A stretch of DNA of 64,000 nucleotides, from contig JADGEF010000002.1 in NCBI GenBank assembly GCA_016744515.1, positions 16,772 through 80,771 of the forward strand. The letters run 5' to 3'. The notes under the pieces were generated by a model, which worked only from the letters and a program-made list of their open reading frames with translations, did no database searches and had not been told where the DNA came from. The stretch is from Marinifilaceae bacterium (lineage in GTDB: Bacteria > Bacteroidota > Bacteroidia > Bacteroidales > Marinifilaceae). This document shows, piece after piece, positions 9,382 through 19,358 of this stretch (the stretch's first letter is position 1; each line of letters starts with the position of its first letter). A program made the position numbers and the translations under genes.

Positions 9382-10593
9382 TTAATTTTCTTTTTCTCGT
9401 AACACTTCTATAATATCATCTTTCACAATCTCAGACCCATCAGATAAATACACTACTAAATGGTAATAATATGTCCCACTTGGGTAATTCCGACAATTAA
9501 AATCATTCGCATATACCTTAGTATCAAAAATAATTCTCCCCCAAGAATCGTAAACAGTCATACTCACTCTCTCATAATCTTGTAATTTTGGTATAATGAA
9601 ATAAGCCTGAGCTGTACTATTAATTACAATTGTATTCACCAAGTCTATATCATCACGCTTTTTATTAAGTCCAAAATCTGATTCTATCAAAGAATAAAGC
9701 CCTGCCCCTTTAGGCTCCTGAGTAAGCAAATAATAATTTCCAAAACTCGATAGAGAACGATCGACTATTGGCTTTACCAAAGGATCTAAAGCGCTTTCCG
9801 TATAAAACACATCGACCTCACCCTCTACAACATCTCCATTATCATTTAAAACAGAAAGCCCTAAATTATAGGTATTCCCAACCGTTTCGTCTTCGACACG
9901 CCATCCTCCCGAAAGTGGAAAAATAAAATCTTCAAGCTTATAAACAGACCGCCATGCCTCCTCTAAACTTGAATCATATGTAATTTTAACCAAGTCGTCA
10001 CTATTTAAATCAGTAACAACTACCGGATGGTAAGAATCAGCATTCCCAACTGGAAAAAAATAAGTTCCACCTTCCAAAACACTGCGTTTTAAGGCACCTA
10101 CGACATAACTCCCATTACTAGATACATTATTAAAAATAACAGCATTTTCAGACGTACTCAAAACAGACAAATGACTAACTCCCTCTAACAACAATTTTCC
10201 AGACACCAGAGATAGATGACTAGTTAATCCGAGCTCTCCATTCAAAAAGATATCTGAATTCATCATATTAAGCGTTAAACTAGTCAAGCTTGCATCATCA
10301 CAAATTAAATTAACATCAGCTCGTCCCTCAACACTCAAATTCAAACCTGAAAAATCACTTTCACTCGCTAAAAAGATATCAACAGGAAAATTATTCCTAA
10401 AATAAAAATTCGCATCACCAACTAATCCAGCACTACTATCATCGTAAAACCCACCAACAAAACAAAAACTTGAGTTATTCATTTGCACCTCAACATCTCC
10501 CACACACACGTCTGAATTTTGTCCATAAGCATTACAAACAAAACAAGTTACAGTAACAATCAGCAATAATATTTTACTTAATTTAACTACCAT
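9382..10593 (-). CDS. T9SS cargo protein with gliding-motility-type (type B) C-terminal domain
   Basis: About 403 aa if started at the ATG at 10593, which gives a proper signal peptide (MVVKLSKILLLIVTVTCFVC...YGQ). An in-frame ATG at 10623 and a TTG at 10653 lie upstream, but the TTG sits inside a promoter-like TATGTTTG. The middle is predicted beta-rich (LSVEGRADVNLICDDASLTS, FNNVSSNGSYVVGALKRSVL). The C-terminal ~85 residues match the type B sorting domain: VSMTVYDSWGRIIFDTKVYA, then NYPSGTYYYHLVVYLSDGSE. It should be exported through T9SS and kept at the surface by the adjacent PorP/SprF partner. At ~400 aa it is far smaller than SprB-type adhesins, so it may be a base or anchor for the larger fibre protein; that role is inference. 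Confidence 0.83.
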   Translation of the reverse strand: MVVKLSKILLLIVTVTCFVCNAYGQNSDVCVGDVEVQMNNSSFCFVGGFYDDSSAGLVGDANFYFRNNFPVDIFLASESDFSGLNLSVEGRADVNLICDDASLTSLTLNMMNSDIFLNGELGLTSHLSLVSGKLLLEGVSHLSVLSTSENAVIFNNVSSNGSYVVGALKRSVLEGGTYFFPVGNADSYHPVVVTDLNSDDLVKITYDSSLEEAWRSVYKLEDFIFPLSGGWRVEDETVGNTYNLGLSVLNDNGDVVEGEVDVFYTESALDPLVKPIVDRSLSSFGNYYLLTQEPKGAGLYSLIESDFGLNKKRDDIDLVNTIVINSTAQAYFIIPKLQDYERVSMTVYDSWGRIIFDTKVYANDFNCRNYPSGTYYYHLVVYLSDGSEIVKDDIIEVLREKEN

Positions 10594-10650
10594 TTTTAGA
10601 ACGTATTTAAAGAATTCAAGCATCACTTCTCTTGTAACTATTGTTTGGTA

Positions 10651-10658
10651 CAAACATA
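10651..10658 (-). promoter_or_regulatory. Candidate -7 promoter element of the surface operon
   Basis: Read on the minus strand the bases are TATGTTTG, a match to the Bacteroidota -7 consensus TAnnTTTG. It lies about 58 nt before the ATG at 10593, which argues against the TTG at 10653 as start codon. The expected TTTG -33 element is only weakly represented upstream, so this is a candidate only. Confidence 0.4.
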
Positions 10659-10659
10659 A

Positions 10660-11728
10660 CTAACTACCCAATCAACCCTGTCTTTTTGTTCTAAGATGCA
10701 CTTACACGTACCAGCATAACCATTTCCTAAGCACATAAAGCGAATTAAGCTAATTAGCAACTTAAGAAAACAACCTAAAAAGAAGAAAAAAATTACTGCG
10801 GAAAATATTACACAAATTATATATTATGCATAAAAGAACACCCAATGAGTAACTATTAAATTGATAGATTATTTACAAATCAGAGTCGTAAAAACAACAT
10901 GGGAAAATGATAATGAGAATCGAAAGAGCCTAGGCTAACAATAAGATATTGAATATTAAAATCCTTTACAACATCATAATGATTATCGTTTAATAGTCAA
11001 AACAATTTCATATTATTTGAAAATAGAATTGATGTAATCCTCAATAATAAGTTAATTTTATTCGATCATATACTATCGAACTTACAAGCGTAAATTAGAT
11101 GTTCCACTAGCAAAATAGCTAATAATCAAAAATGCTTAAAACACCTCACAATGAGGTATCTACATACAATTATAGATTGATTAGAAATACAAGAAAAGCA
11201 TTCCTTTTAAGTATGAAAACACAGGTATTATGCCAACTGGGAGGTTTCTTCTAAATAAAACAAACAAGATTATTTTTATTGCAACACACATTACACCATA
11301 AAAACCAAGCCAAAAATCATTCGCAATGCATTACAATAAATCAAAGTAATTCGGAATGTAAATCATTTAAAATTTGAGAAGAATGCAACCACATTCAATT
11401 AGTTTCTAACAAGTCACCTATTCAAAACTAATAAAGATTACGGAGAGGACTAGATTTAACAACAACGAATGTCATAAAGAGATATAAAAGTTTTTCAAGC
11501 ATGTGACAAAACTCACTAAATTTACTCTAAATAATCATTATGATAATCTGATCATTATTAGGTATTAAATCAATGGAGAAAACTCATCTGCCTATCAAAC
11601 ATCATAATCTGTGTTTTTTCTTGGTTCCATATTAATTCTGTAAAACTACCACATGCTAATTAAAATCTCTCTTTCAGATTATTTAATTTCTAAATTAAGA
11701 CTAGATACCATAAATTTTCACTGAAAGT
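10660..11728. other. Gene-free A+T-rich region of about 1.07 kb
   Basis: Between the surface operon and the sensor kinase I see no open frame with family resemblance, no tRNA-like cloverleaf and no strong terminator. The kinase end has only a weak ACTAGA/TCTAGT inverted pair near 11700-11735. The surface-operon promoter occupies the left edge. The region may carry distal regulatory sites or be decayed sequence. Confidence 0.5.
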
Positions 11729-13762
11729 CTAGTTAAATTTATAAGGTATTGTAAAATAAAAAACAGTCCCCTTTTCTAGTTCACTTTCAACCCAAATTTT
11801 CTCTTGATGCATTTCAATAAATTCTTGGCAAATAATTAAACCTAATCCATTTCCTGGATCGTTATCTCTTTTAGGTATACCAGTTTCCACATCGGATGTA
11901 AACAACTTTTCGATAGTTTCTGCTGATAAGCCTATTCCTGTATCACTCAAGCCAATTATCACTCTCCCTTGTTTAATTTTAGTTGAAATTTCAATAGAAC
12001 CACCTTTATCCGTAAACTTTATAGCATTTGACATCAGATTCCTCAAAATAGCATGTACCATTCGCTTATCTGCATATACAAAGAGTTGAGCTTCCGTCAT
12101 AATTTTTATGCTTATAGACTTTTCATTGGCAACATCTTCAAACAAAAGCACATTCTCAACAAATACATCATAGATATCAAAAGACTCAGGATTAAACTCT
12201 AATCGGCCTGTTTGAGATAAAACCCAATCCATTAAACTAGATAATAAATACATTGCTTTCTTAGAATTATTATTAATAATAAAAGAAAACTTCTCTAAAT
12301 CTTGAAAATTATTTTTCTTTACATTTTTAATAAGAAGGTCACTATAACTTATAATCGAGTTAAATGGACTTTTTAAATCATGGGCTATAATAGTGAAAAA
12401 TTTATCTTTCTCTGCATTGGATATCCTCAATCGCAATTCACTCTCAACCAAAGCCTCTTCTGTTTTTTTCCGTTCTGATATATCTCTTGTTACACCATGA
12501 TAACCTGAAATTTCACCATTCTCATCGTAACAAGGAGTTGCGGTAGCTTCAATCCAAATCCAACTTCCATCCTTACAAATCTGTTCCAACTCATAAATTA
12601 CAGGAACTGACTTTACACCCTGTTTCTCTAAAGCAATTCGTTCTTTATTTGCCTTTTTAAGCAATTCAATCCCTTCTGGTTTTAAAATAGACCATAGATA
12701 TGTTCCAATAACTGTCTCTGCCTTATACCCCCTAATTCGTTCATCTGCTGGACTAATATAAGTCGTGCGAAAATTACTATCCAGGTACCAAATTACATCA
12801 CTAGAATTCTCAGTAATAATTCTAAACTTCTCCTCACTTTTACACAATTCGTGATTTTTAAGCTTAAGACTAAACGTCTTCTTCCTAATTTGTGCTCGCA
12901 ATAACAAGTTCCATACAAAAACAAATATCACGATGATAATTACGACTAAAATTATAATTCCAATGTATTTCACGAGTTGACTATATTTTAAATCATCTCT
13001 TTCATATACTTTCCATTTACTTTGAAGTTTCAATAGCTCACCATTATCTCTTAACTTTAATATGCCCTGATTTAAAATATTCAACAGTAAAGAATCACCT
13101 TTCTTTACAGCCATACAATAAATACTTGGAAGTAAAGGTGGACCTTCTATTTTAATATTTTCATATTTATTTTCCTCAACTTCTTGCATTCCCAAAAAGT
13201 GTGGAGCAATAACATAATCAGCTACTCCTTGTTCAATTTTGGCTAAGGCATCCGGAAAAGAATTCGCAATAAGATAATTCTTATAGAGTCCCATCGGTTT
13301 AAGATATTTCTCAATAGATATATCGTCTTTCAAAACCACTAGTCTATAAGCATTTAAATTTAGAACATCTTCAAAATGTACATTTTCACGAACAAAGATT
13401 GAATAATATTCGGTATGAATGGGATAAGTAAAATCAACAAATTCTGCTCTTTCCTCTGAAAAAATAATTCCCGCAATAATATCAATTTCCCCTGATTTAA
13501 TATTAATTAAAGCGTCACCCCACTGACTAAGCTGAAAACTAAAATCAATATTCCTTTCTAAAGAAATAACATTTAGTATCTCAACATCTACACCAGAAGC
13601 TTTCCCTTTTTTATCAATAAAGGAAAAAGGTCTATATTCAAAATCGCCACCTACAATATACTCTTGAGCCGACAGTCTGGTAAAACCAGATAAATTTGCA
13701 AAAAGAATCAAAAATAAATAAAGACTTTTAACCTTCACAAGGGAATTTTTATACTTCACCAT
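11729..13762 (-). CDS. Sensor histidine kinase with periplasmic solute-binding domain and PAS domain
   Basis: 677 aa. Signal/anchor sequence at 11-32, then a family-3 solute-binding domain (about 35-252: YRPFSFIDKKGKASGVDVEI, then GEIDIIAGIIFSEERAEFVD), one membrane helix (about 266-288), and a PAS domain (about 310-432 with GYHGVTRDISERKKTEE). The kinase core follows: H-box FFTIIAHDLKSPFNS with phospho-acceptor His near 461, N-box LRNLMSNAIKFTD, G1 DTGIGLS and G2 GNGLGL. It should sense an amino-acid-like or related ligand in the periplasm and autophosphorylate in the cytoplasm. There is no receiver domain and no response-regulator gene nearby, so it is an orphan kinase. Both flanks are about 1 kb of non-coding DNA. 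Confidence 0.92.
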   Translation of the reverse strand: MVKYKNSLVKVKSLYLFLILFANLSGFTRLSAQEYIVGGDFEYRPFSFIDKKGKASGVDVEILNVISLERNIDFSFQLSQWGDALINIKSGEIDIIAGIIFSEERAEFVDFTYPIHTEYYSIFVRENVHFEDVLNLNAYRLVVLKDDISIEKYLKPMGLYKNYLIANSFPDALAKIEQGVADYVIAPHFLGMQEVEENKYENIKIEGPPLLPSIYCMAVKKGDSLLLNILNQGILKLRDNGELLKLQSKWKVYERDDLKYSQLVKYIGIIILVVIIIVIFVFVWNLLLRAQIRKKTFSLKLKNHELCKSEEKFRIITENSSDVIWYLDSNFRTTYISPADERIRGYKAETVIGTYLWSILKPEGIELLKKANKERIALEKQGVKSVPVIYELEQICKDGSWIWIEATATPCYDENGEISGYHGVTRDISERKKTEEALVESELRLRISNAEKDKFFTIIAHDLKSPFNSIISYSDLLIKNVKKNNFQDLEKFSFIINNNSKKAMYLLSSLMDWVLSQTGRLEFNPESFDIYDVFVENVLLFEDVANEKSISIKIMTEAQLFVYADKRMVHAILRNLMSNAIKFTDKGGSIEISTKIKQGRVIIGLSDTGIGLSAETIEKLFTSDVETGIPKRDNDPGNGLGLIICQEFIEMHQEKIWVESELEKGTVFYFTIPYKFN

Positions 13763-14412
13763 TTATATTTCTAGTTTCCTTGAATTTATATCTCTATTAG
13801 TTATAACTAAATTAAGTTATTATGTTAAAATATTAAATCAAGCTAAATATGTTGGCTACATATAAGTTACATCAAAATTGTATCCTTTAGGGAATAAGAA
13901 TTTAATTACAAATTTCTCCGTCAATCTCATATAAGTTTTATAAAAAAAACAATCTTGTATTTATTCTTTTCACAGTCTATTTGCAATCTTAAATCCTCAA
14001 TATCACCTGATGATATACTAACAACTATAACGAATTAAACTATATTCACGAAAGTAAGAAAATACCAACAAAACAGAACAAAATAACTATGATTCATCAT
14101 TCTCATTTTACTTTCCGCATGAATATTATTAATAACGATTTAAAGATTAGCGGATACCATGAGTATAATTGAAACTGACATAGGTTCTTTTTCTTAGAAA
14201 TAGACTTCAACTAAATTTTTAGATAAATAAAATATTAGCGAAGAGCCATTACAATTTCAATTATTTCTTATAAAACTGTGTTCTATCAAAACATTGGTGT
14301 ACTCTCAAGTGAACACAAATATTCACTCCAATATAAACTACAGTAAATCAAGCATTGTCATATATATGAAAAACTCCCTCTCTCTCCGCCATGCAGAAAT
14401 GCAACAGAAAGA

Positions 14413-14445
14413 AAAGCCTTGTAAACTTAACGTTTACAAGGCTTT
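14413..14445. terminator. Perfect 14-bp inverted repeat, terminator-like
   Basis: AAAGCCTTGTAAAC (14413-14426) and GTTTACAAGGCTTT (14432-14445) are perfectly complementary around a 5-nt TTAAC loop. The A/T ends could work as a terminator in either direction. No gene ends nearby, so it may end a short unannotated RNA or be a remnant. Confidence 0.55.
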
Positions 14446-14649
14446 CTTCATTTAGTACCAACGCAATTAAACACCTAAACCTACAATAAAACGGTGTTAC
14501 GCAAGCTGTAGATAAGAAAGGTTGAAAATTCCACACCTAACTTAGGTGCTAATACACTAAAAAACACCCAAAAAGGATGATTTAGGCTTTAAACATTAAC
14601 AAAATGTTATTACACAAGCTCTCGTTATGTGAAATAAGCACACGTAAGA

Positions 14650-14679
14650 TTTGATTTGCCCATTTTTGTTTTAACTTTG
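14650..14679 (+). promoter_or_regulatory. Bacteroidota-type promoter of deoB
   Basis: TTTG at 14650-14653 and TAACTTTG at 14672-14679 match the -33 TTTG and -7 TAnnTTTG elements with an 18-nt spacer. Transcription would start near 14686, leaving about a 160-nt untranslated leader before deoB. Confidence 0.6.
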
Positions 14680-14847
14680 CAGTACTACAAACAACTTGTG
14701 AAATCACTCCCGATTGAATATTATATACAAATATTATAATCGACAGATAACTACGAGACCATATTTTAAGCTTTATTTCCTTGAGAAGTAGACTTGTTTA
14801 TGATTACCCTACTCATAAGGCTATCTTAATAAATTTAAATTAAAGAT

Positions 14848-16026
14848 ATGATTCCTAGAATTGAACGTGCTACGATTGTAGTTCTTGACAGTGCTGGTGT
14901 TGGGGCTTTGCCTGATGCCGCTGATTTTGGAGATGTAGGCTCAAACACATTCGGTAATATTGCTAGTCATTGTGGTGGCATACACTTACCTAACATGCAA
15001 AAACTTGGCTTAGGAAACCTAACCGATATTAAAGGTGTAGAACCTACTTCAAATGCTAATGGTGCATACGGAAAAGCTGCCGAAGCATCAAAAGGAAAAG
15101 ATACAACAACAGGACACTGGGAAATTGCCGGTGTTGCCATTGAGAAACCTTTCCCAACCTATAGCAATGGCTTTTCTGAGGAAGTTATTCGTCGTTTTGA
15201 AGAAAGAACTGGACGCAAAGTAATGGCTAACAAGCCAGCATCTGGTACAGCTATCTTGGATGAGTATGGTGAGGTACAAATGAAAACTGGTAATTGGATT
15301 GTTTACACTTCTGCTGACCCGGTATTCCAATTGGCTGCGCATGAAGAGATTATTCCTCTTGAAGAATTAAACAAGGCTTGTGAAATCGCACTTGAAATAT
15401 GTTCTGAACTTGCTCCTGTTGCTCGTGTGATTGCTCGTCCTTATTTAGGAAGTGGAGAAGGAAACTTCGCTAGAACATCAAATCGTCATGACTATTCTGT
15501 TTTACCTCCTCGTCCAACCGTATTAGATCGTTTATTAGATAATAGACTTGATGTAATTGGTATTGGTAAGACTAGCGATATTTTTGCTGGTCAGGGAATC
15601 TCTGATTCTCGCGGAACCAATAAGAATAATATGGATGGTATCAACAAAACTCTTACAGCACTTGAGGAAGATACTAAAGGCTTAATTTTCACCAATCTTG
15701 TTGATTTTGATATGATGTATGGTCATCGAAGAAACCCTGAAGGCTATAAAGCTGCCTTGGAGGAGTTCGATCGTAAATTGCCAGAAATTCAAAGTCGTTT
15801 GAAAGAGGATGAGATTCTTATCTTAACAGCTGATCATGGCTGTGATCCAACTTACAAGGGAACCGACCACACTAGAGAATATATTCCAATACTTGTTTAT
15901 GGTAAGAATATCAAAAAAAATATCAACCTAGGGACACGCTCTACTTTTGCTAATATTGCAGCAACGGTTGAAGAGTTACTACTAGGAACAAAAACTGAAG
16001 GTAGTTTTGCAAAAGACTTATATTAA
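14848..16026 (+). CDS. deoB: Phosphopentomutase
   Basis: 392 aa, typical family length. It interconverts ribose (deoxyribose) 1-phosphate and 5-phosphate, linking nucleoside salvage to central carbon metabolism in the cytosol. Alkaline-phosphatase-superfamily metal ligands are visible: DSAGVGALPDAADFGDVGSN at the N-terminus, KDTTTGHWE holding the phosphorylated Thr region, and TADHGCDPT plus DHTREYIPILVYG near the C-terminus. It is monocistronic: its own promoter lies upstream and a terminator follows within 35 nt of the stop. Nothing odd is seen. Confidence 0.97.
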   Translation: MIPRIERATIVVLDSAGVGALPDAADFGDVGSNTFGNIASHCGGIHLPNMQKLGLGNLTDIKGVEPTSNANGAYGKAAEASKGKDTTTGHWEIAGVAIEKPFPTYSNGFSEEVIRRFEERTGRKVMANKPASGTAILDEYGEVQMKTGNWIVYTSADPVFQLAAHEEIIPLEELNKACEIALEICSELAPVARVIARPYLGSGEGNFARTSNRHDYSVLPPRPTVLDRLLDNRLDVIGIGKTSDIFAGQGISDSRGTNKNNMDGINKTLTALEEDTKGLIFTNLVDFDMMYGHRRNPEGYKAALEEFDRKLPEIQSRLKEDEILILTADHGCDPTYKGTDHTREYIPILVYGKNIKKNINLGTRSTFANIAATVEELLLGTKTEGSFAKDLY

Positions 16027-16057
16027 TAAGTTGCATTATACATTTAATAGCGCAAGA

Positions 16058-16088
16058 GGGTGTCCATAATAATGGATACCCTTTTTTA
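16058..16088 (+). terminator. Intrinsic terminator after deoB
   Basis: GGGTGTCCAT pairs with ATGGATACCC (one G-T pair) around a 4-nt AATA loop and is followed directly by six T residues. It lies about 30 nt after the deoB stop codon. Confidence 0.85.
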
Positions 16089-16717
16089 TTTCAGCGCAAT
16101 ATGTCATAAATACTCACCTTTACATTGTCAAGGGATGATTCAAAAAACACAATTACCTAAGTGCATGACAAAAACCTGAACATATCTATACTATTTTTAT
16201 TTTCAAAACTCAACAATATGTTTGCAATATTAAGACAACCCACATTTGAATATACTGTTGGCCTTTCGTCCGTGTTTTATTTTAATTTTCTTTACATTTT
16301 CATAAATGAATATTCCAGTTTTGTAACACCAGACAAAAGCGATCATAACAAGAAGCGTCCATTTTTCAATTCGATTATAATGAAGAAACTCTTCAAACTT
16401 AAGAGAGTAAAGAATCCTCGGGGCAAGCCCACGAGGCATTCTTAATATTTTTTTTAAAAATTTTAGTATTTCATGACATCGAATCATAAAATACCACATT
16501 GCGAGGCAAGCCTCGAGGAATTAACCTCGGAGAGATTAAAAAAGTATGCGTTTGTCCTGATTTTCATAAGAGGCAAAGTCTAAAATCCACTAAAAATGCT
16601 TAGTTTTGCATGCTTTTTATATAGATGAACAAGCAACGTAGAATTTTATAATCTGACGAATCGAAATCGCAATATAGAATTCTGCAAAAGATCAAATTGA
16701 AAGAAACACGACTAGCA
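16089..16717. other. Non-coding stretch with paired REP-like palindromes
   Basis: Two opposing short open frames here overlap each other and show no family features, so I do not call genes. The notable content is a pair of related palindromes: CCTCGGGGCAAGCCCACGAGG (16416-16436, imperfect) and CGAGGCAAGCCTCG (16502-16515, perfect 6-bp arms around AA), followed by another CCTCGG. Such CGAGGC/GCAAGCC hairpins are typical of REP-like repeats moved by IS200-family transposases. The last ~100 bases before prfC show no distinctive signal. Confidence 0.5.
16416..16515. repeat. REP-like palindrome pair
   Basis: Two hairpins sharing the core GAGGC/GGGC-AA-GCC(C/T) sit about 80 bp apart, their sequences related as imperfect inverted copies. 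They are markedly G+C-rich in an A+T-rich spacer. They resemble repetitive extragenic palindromes, but this family differs from the GCCCCGTTGGGGC palindromes near the transposase at the right end of the window. Confidence 0.5.
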
Positions 16718-18292
16718 ATGGCTTTTATAGACGAAATAAATAGAAGACGTACCTTTGGTATCATCTCTCACCCCGATGCAGGTAAAACCACACTAACCGA
16801 AAAACTTTTGTTATTTGGTGGAGCAATCCACGTGGCTGGTGCCGTAAAATCAAATAAGATTAAGAAGACTGCAACGTCTGACTTTATGGAAATTGAGCGT
16901 CAGAGAGGGATCTCTGTTGCTACTTCGGTAATGGGTTTCGAATACAAAGGACATAAAATCAACATTCTGGATACACCTGGTCACCAAGATTTTGCTGAAG
17001 ATACCTTCCGTACACTTACAGCTTGCGATTCGGTTATTATTGTAATTGATGTTGCAAAAGGGGTCGAGGCACAAACCAGAAAATTGATGAAGGTTTGTCG
17101 TATGAGGAAAACGCCAGTGATCGTTTTCATTAATAAGATGGACCGTTCAGGTAAGGACGCTTTTGATTTGCTTGACGAAATTGAAGAAGAATTACAATTA
17201 AATGTGAATCCTTTGAGTTGGCCTATTAATATGGGACCTGATTTTAAAGGAGTTTACAATATCTACCATAAAAATTTAAGCCTTTTTACACCTGCAACTC
17301 AAACCATTCAGGAAACTATTGAATTTAACGATATTGATAGTCCTGAATTAGAAGATCATATTGGCGACGATGCTGAAATACTTCGTGAGGAATTAGACTT
17401 AGTATCTGGTGTTTATCCCGAATTTAGTGTTGAAGATTATCTAAATGCTGAAATTGCACCTGTTTTCTTTGGTTCTGCTTTGAATAATTTTGGTGTACAG
17501 GAACTCCTTGATGTATTTATCAAGATTGCTCCTTCTCCACTGCCTTGCCAGACTGTTGAACGCATTATAGAGCCAACTGAAGAAAAATTCTCTGGTTTTG
17601 TATTTAAGATTCATGCCAATATGGATCCTAAACATCGTGATAGAATTGCCTTTGTAAAAATTGTATCGGGTACTTTTAAAAGAAATACGCCTTACCTACA
17701 CGTTCGTAATGGCAAGAGGGTAAAATTCTCAAGTCCAACAGCTTTTATGGCCGAGAAAAAATCGATTGTTGAGGAAGCTTTTCCTGGTGATATTATCGGT
17801 TTGCACGATACAGGAAACTTTAAAATTGGTGATACCTTAACTGAAGGTGAAAAAATCAATTTCAAAGGTATTCCATCATTCTCTCCTGAGCTGTTTAAGT
17901 ACATCGAGAACGCTGATCCGATGAAATCAAAACAATTGGCAAAGGGAATTGATCAGTTAATGGACGAAGGTGTGGCACAGCTATTCACCTCTCAATTTAA
18001 TGGTCGCAAGGTTATTGGCACGGTAGGTGCTCTTCAGTTTGAGGTTATCGAATACCGTTTGCTTCACGAGTATAGCGCATCGTGTCGTTGGGAACATATT
18101 AATCTTCACAAAGCATGTTGGATTAAATCGAATGACGATGAAGAGTTGAAAGAATTCAAAAAAGCTAAATACCAATTTATAGCCAAAGACAAGCATGGAC
18201 GAGACGTGTTTTTAGCTGATTCGGGTTATATGTTGCAAATGGCACAAGCGAATTATAAGAATTTAGAATTCCATTTTACTTCTGAATTTTAA
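16718..18292 (+). CDS. prfC: Peptide chain release factor 3
   Basis: 524 aa from the ATG at 16718; an in-frame TTG at 16697 would add seven residues not typical of the family. RF3 is a translational GTPase that recycles RF1/RF2 from the ribosome after peptide release. GTP-binding motifs are complete: G1 [10 protein letters not shown] (about 17-26), switch region [12 protein letters not shown]3 [15 protein letters not shown]4 FINKMDRSG. The RF3-specific C-terminal domains follow ([33 protein letters not shown]). The next gene follows within 60 nt on the same strand and is probably cotranscribed. Confidence 0.96.
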   Translation: MAFIDEINRRRTFGIISHPDAGKTTLTEKLLLFGGAIHVAGAVKSNKIKKTATSDFMEIERQRGISVATSVMGFEYKGHKINILDTPGHQDFAEDTFRTLTACDSVIIVIDVAKGVEAQTRKLMKVCRMRKTPVIVFINKMDRSGKDAFDLLDEIEEELQLNVNPLSWPINMGPDFKGVYNIYHKNLSLFTPATQTIQETIEFNDIDSPELEDHIGDDAEILREELDLVSGVYPEFSVEDYLNAEIAPVFFGSALNNFGVQELLDVFIKIAPSPLPCQTVERIIEPTEEKFSGFVFKIHANMDPKHRDRIAFVKIVSGTFKRNTPYLHVRNGKRVKFSSPTAFMAEKKSIVEEAFPGDIIGLHDTGNFKIGDTLTEGEKINFKGIPSFSPELFKYIENADPMKSKQLAKGIDQLMDEGVAQLFTSQFNGRKVIGTVGALQFEVIEYRLLHEYSASCRWEHINLHKACWIKSNDDEELKEFKKAKYQFIAKDKHGRDVFLADSGYMLQMAQANYKNLEFHFTSEF

Positions 18293-18347
18293 ACATACAA
18301 GGTTAAAGGGAATAAAGGTTAAAGTAAATAAGGATAAAGTAATATAT

Positions 18348-18722
18348 ATGTCTTTAGAAAAGGGATTAAATTTCTCACAAGAACTTACTGTTGAAGAAAA
18401 GAATACTGCCATTGCACATGGTTCTGGTAGTCTTCCTGTTTTTGCAACACCTGCTATGGTGGCATTTATGGAAAACACTGCTGTAAAATGCATCGCTAAT
18501 GATTTGGACAAAGGTTTAGATACTGTAGGAATTCAAATCGACACCAAACACATTAAAGCAACTAAAGTCGGTAAGAAAGTTACTTGTACCGCTAAATTAA
18601 CTGAAGTTGATGGTAAAAAATTAACTTTCGAAATTGAAGCGACTGACGAGGATGGTTCAATTGGTTCATCATTACACAAACGCTATATTATCGATCCAGT
18701 TAAATTTATGGAGAGAGCTTAA
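18348..18722 (+). CDS. Hotdog-fold thioesterase-like protein
   Basis: 124 aa. The pattern MSLEKGLNFSQELTVEEKNT, then GSGSLPVFATPAMVAFMENT and IDTKHIKATKVGKKVTCTAK, matches the small hotdog-fold thioesterase family that includes fluoroacetyl-CoA thioesterase FlK. Such enzymes hydrolyse acyl-CoA thioesters in the cytosol; the acyl group cannot be predicted here. The active-site region (conserved Thr/Glu near ATPAMVAFMENT) looks intact. It lies 55 nt after prfC in a spacer made of GGTTAAAG-type word repeats and is followed by a terminator, so it may share the prfC transcript. Confidence 0.8.
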   Translation: MSLEKGLNFSQELTVEEKNTAIAHGSGSLPVFATPAMVAFMENTAVKCIANDLDKGLDTVGIQIDTKHIKATKVGKKVTCTAKLTEVDGKKLTFEIEATDEDGSIGSSLHKRYIIDPVKFMERA

Positions 18723-18749
18723 TAGACTGTTAGACAAACAAAAAAAATT

Positions 18750-18782
18750 GCCCATTCGGATAATATCGGAATGGGCTTTTTC
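18750..18782 (+). terminator. Intrinsic terminator after the thioesterase gene
   Basis: GCCCATTC and GAATGGGC form an 8-bp stem around a short A/T-rich loop, followed by CTTTTTC. It sits about 28 nt after the stop codon. Confidence 0.8.
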
Positions 18783-18833
18783 ATGGCATGCTTTTTGGTT
18801 ATCTTCATAGAATATAAATCAACAAACTGAGCT

Positions 18834-19358
18834 ATGAAAATAATATTGAAGAAACTAATCAGCTCGCTCCTACTCATTGTATTAATCACAGGTGTTTCTG
18901 CACAGAAAAAAGAGGAACGAAAAGCAAAAAAACAGCAAAAATATCAGGAATGCTTGCAACTTATTGAAAGTGGTGAATTCAAATTTGAGGCTGAAAAAGC
19001 CTATCCTATGGGTGGAGAATCAATTGATTTGACAACGAATTACGGTTTTTTGAAAATTTCTAAAAATAAAAGTGAATGTGATTTACCATTTTTCGGACGT
19101 GCCTACAGAATGGAATATGGCGGCGACGGTGGAATGAATTTTGAAGGTGAGATTTTCAATGAAAAATGGACTCGAAATGACAAAAAAAATAAATTTACAT
19201 ATTCCTTTGATGTCAGAGATAAAGAGCGTTTCACTGTAATTCTGGAAGCTTTTTCTAAAGAATCTTGCTCTCTCATTATCCGCTGCGACTCAAAAGCTCA
19301 CATCTCTTATTCAGGACAAATAATAGAGCTTGAAGTGAAAGATTTAAAGGAAAAATAA
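18834..19358 (+). CDS. DUF4251 domain-containing exported protein
   Basis: 174 aa with an N-terminal signal sequence (MKIILKKLISSLLLIVLITGVSAQ) and a charged linker (KKEERKAKKQQKYQE). The rest matches the Bacteroidota DUF4251 family: FKFEAEKAYPMGG, SIDLTTNYGFLKISKNKSEC, LPFFGRAYRMEYGGDGGMNF. The fold is probably a lipocalin-like barrel in the periplasm, but no function is established that I know of. It stands alone between terminators. A palindrome GCAAACGTTTGC begins directly after its stop codon. Confidence 0.85.
   Translation: MKIILKKLISSLLLIVLITGVSAQKKEERKAKKQQKYQECLQLIESGEFKFEAEKAYPMGGESIDLTTNYGFLKISKNKSECDLPFFGRAYRMEYGGDGGMNFEGEIFNEKWTRNDKKNKFTYSFDVRDKERFTVILEAFSKESCSLIIRCDSKAHISYSGQIIELEVKDLKEK

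Larger units (their letters stand above)
13763..14847. other. About 1.1 kb without protein genes; holds a hairpin and the deoB promoter
   Basis: No coding sequence here is convincing. A 62-codon open frame at 14348-14536 on the minus strand is crossed by a perfect hairpin and looks random. Supported contents are the strong inverted repeat at 14413-14445, a shorter palindrome CACCTAACTTAGGTG near 14533, and the deoB promoter at 14650-14679. Confidence 0.55.

Noticed and set aside
14348-14536. 62-codon minus-strand frame upstream of deoB
   Set aside because: A perfect terminator-like hairpin crosses it, and the peptide has no recognisable features.
16161-16499. Two opposing frames of about 90 codons before prfC
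   Set aside because: They overlap each other and include REP-like palindromes; the predicted peptides look random.
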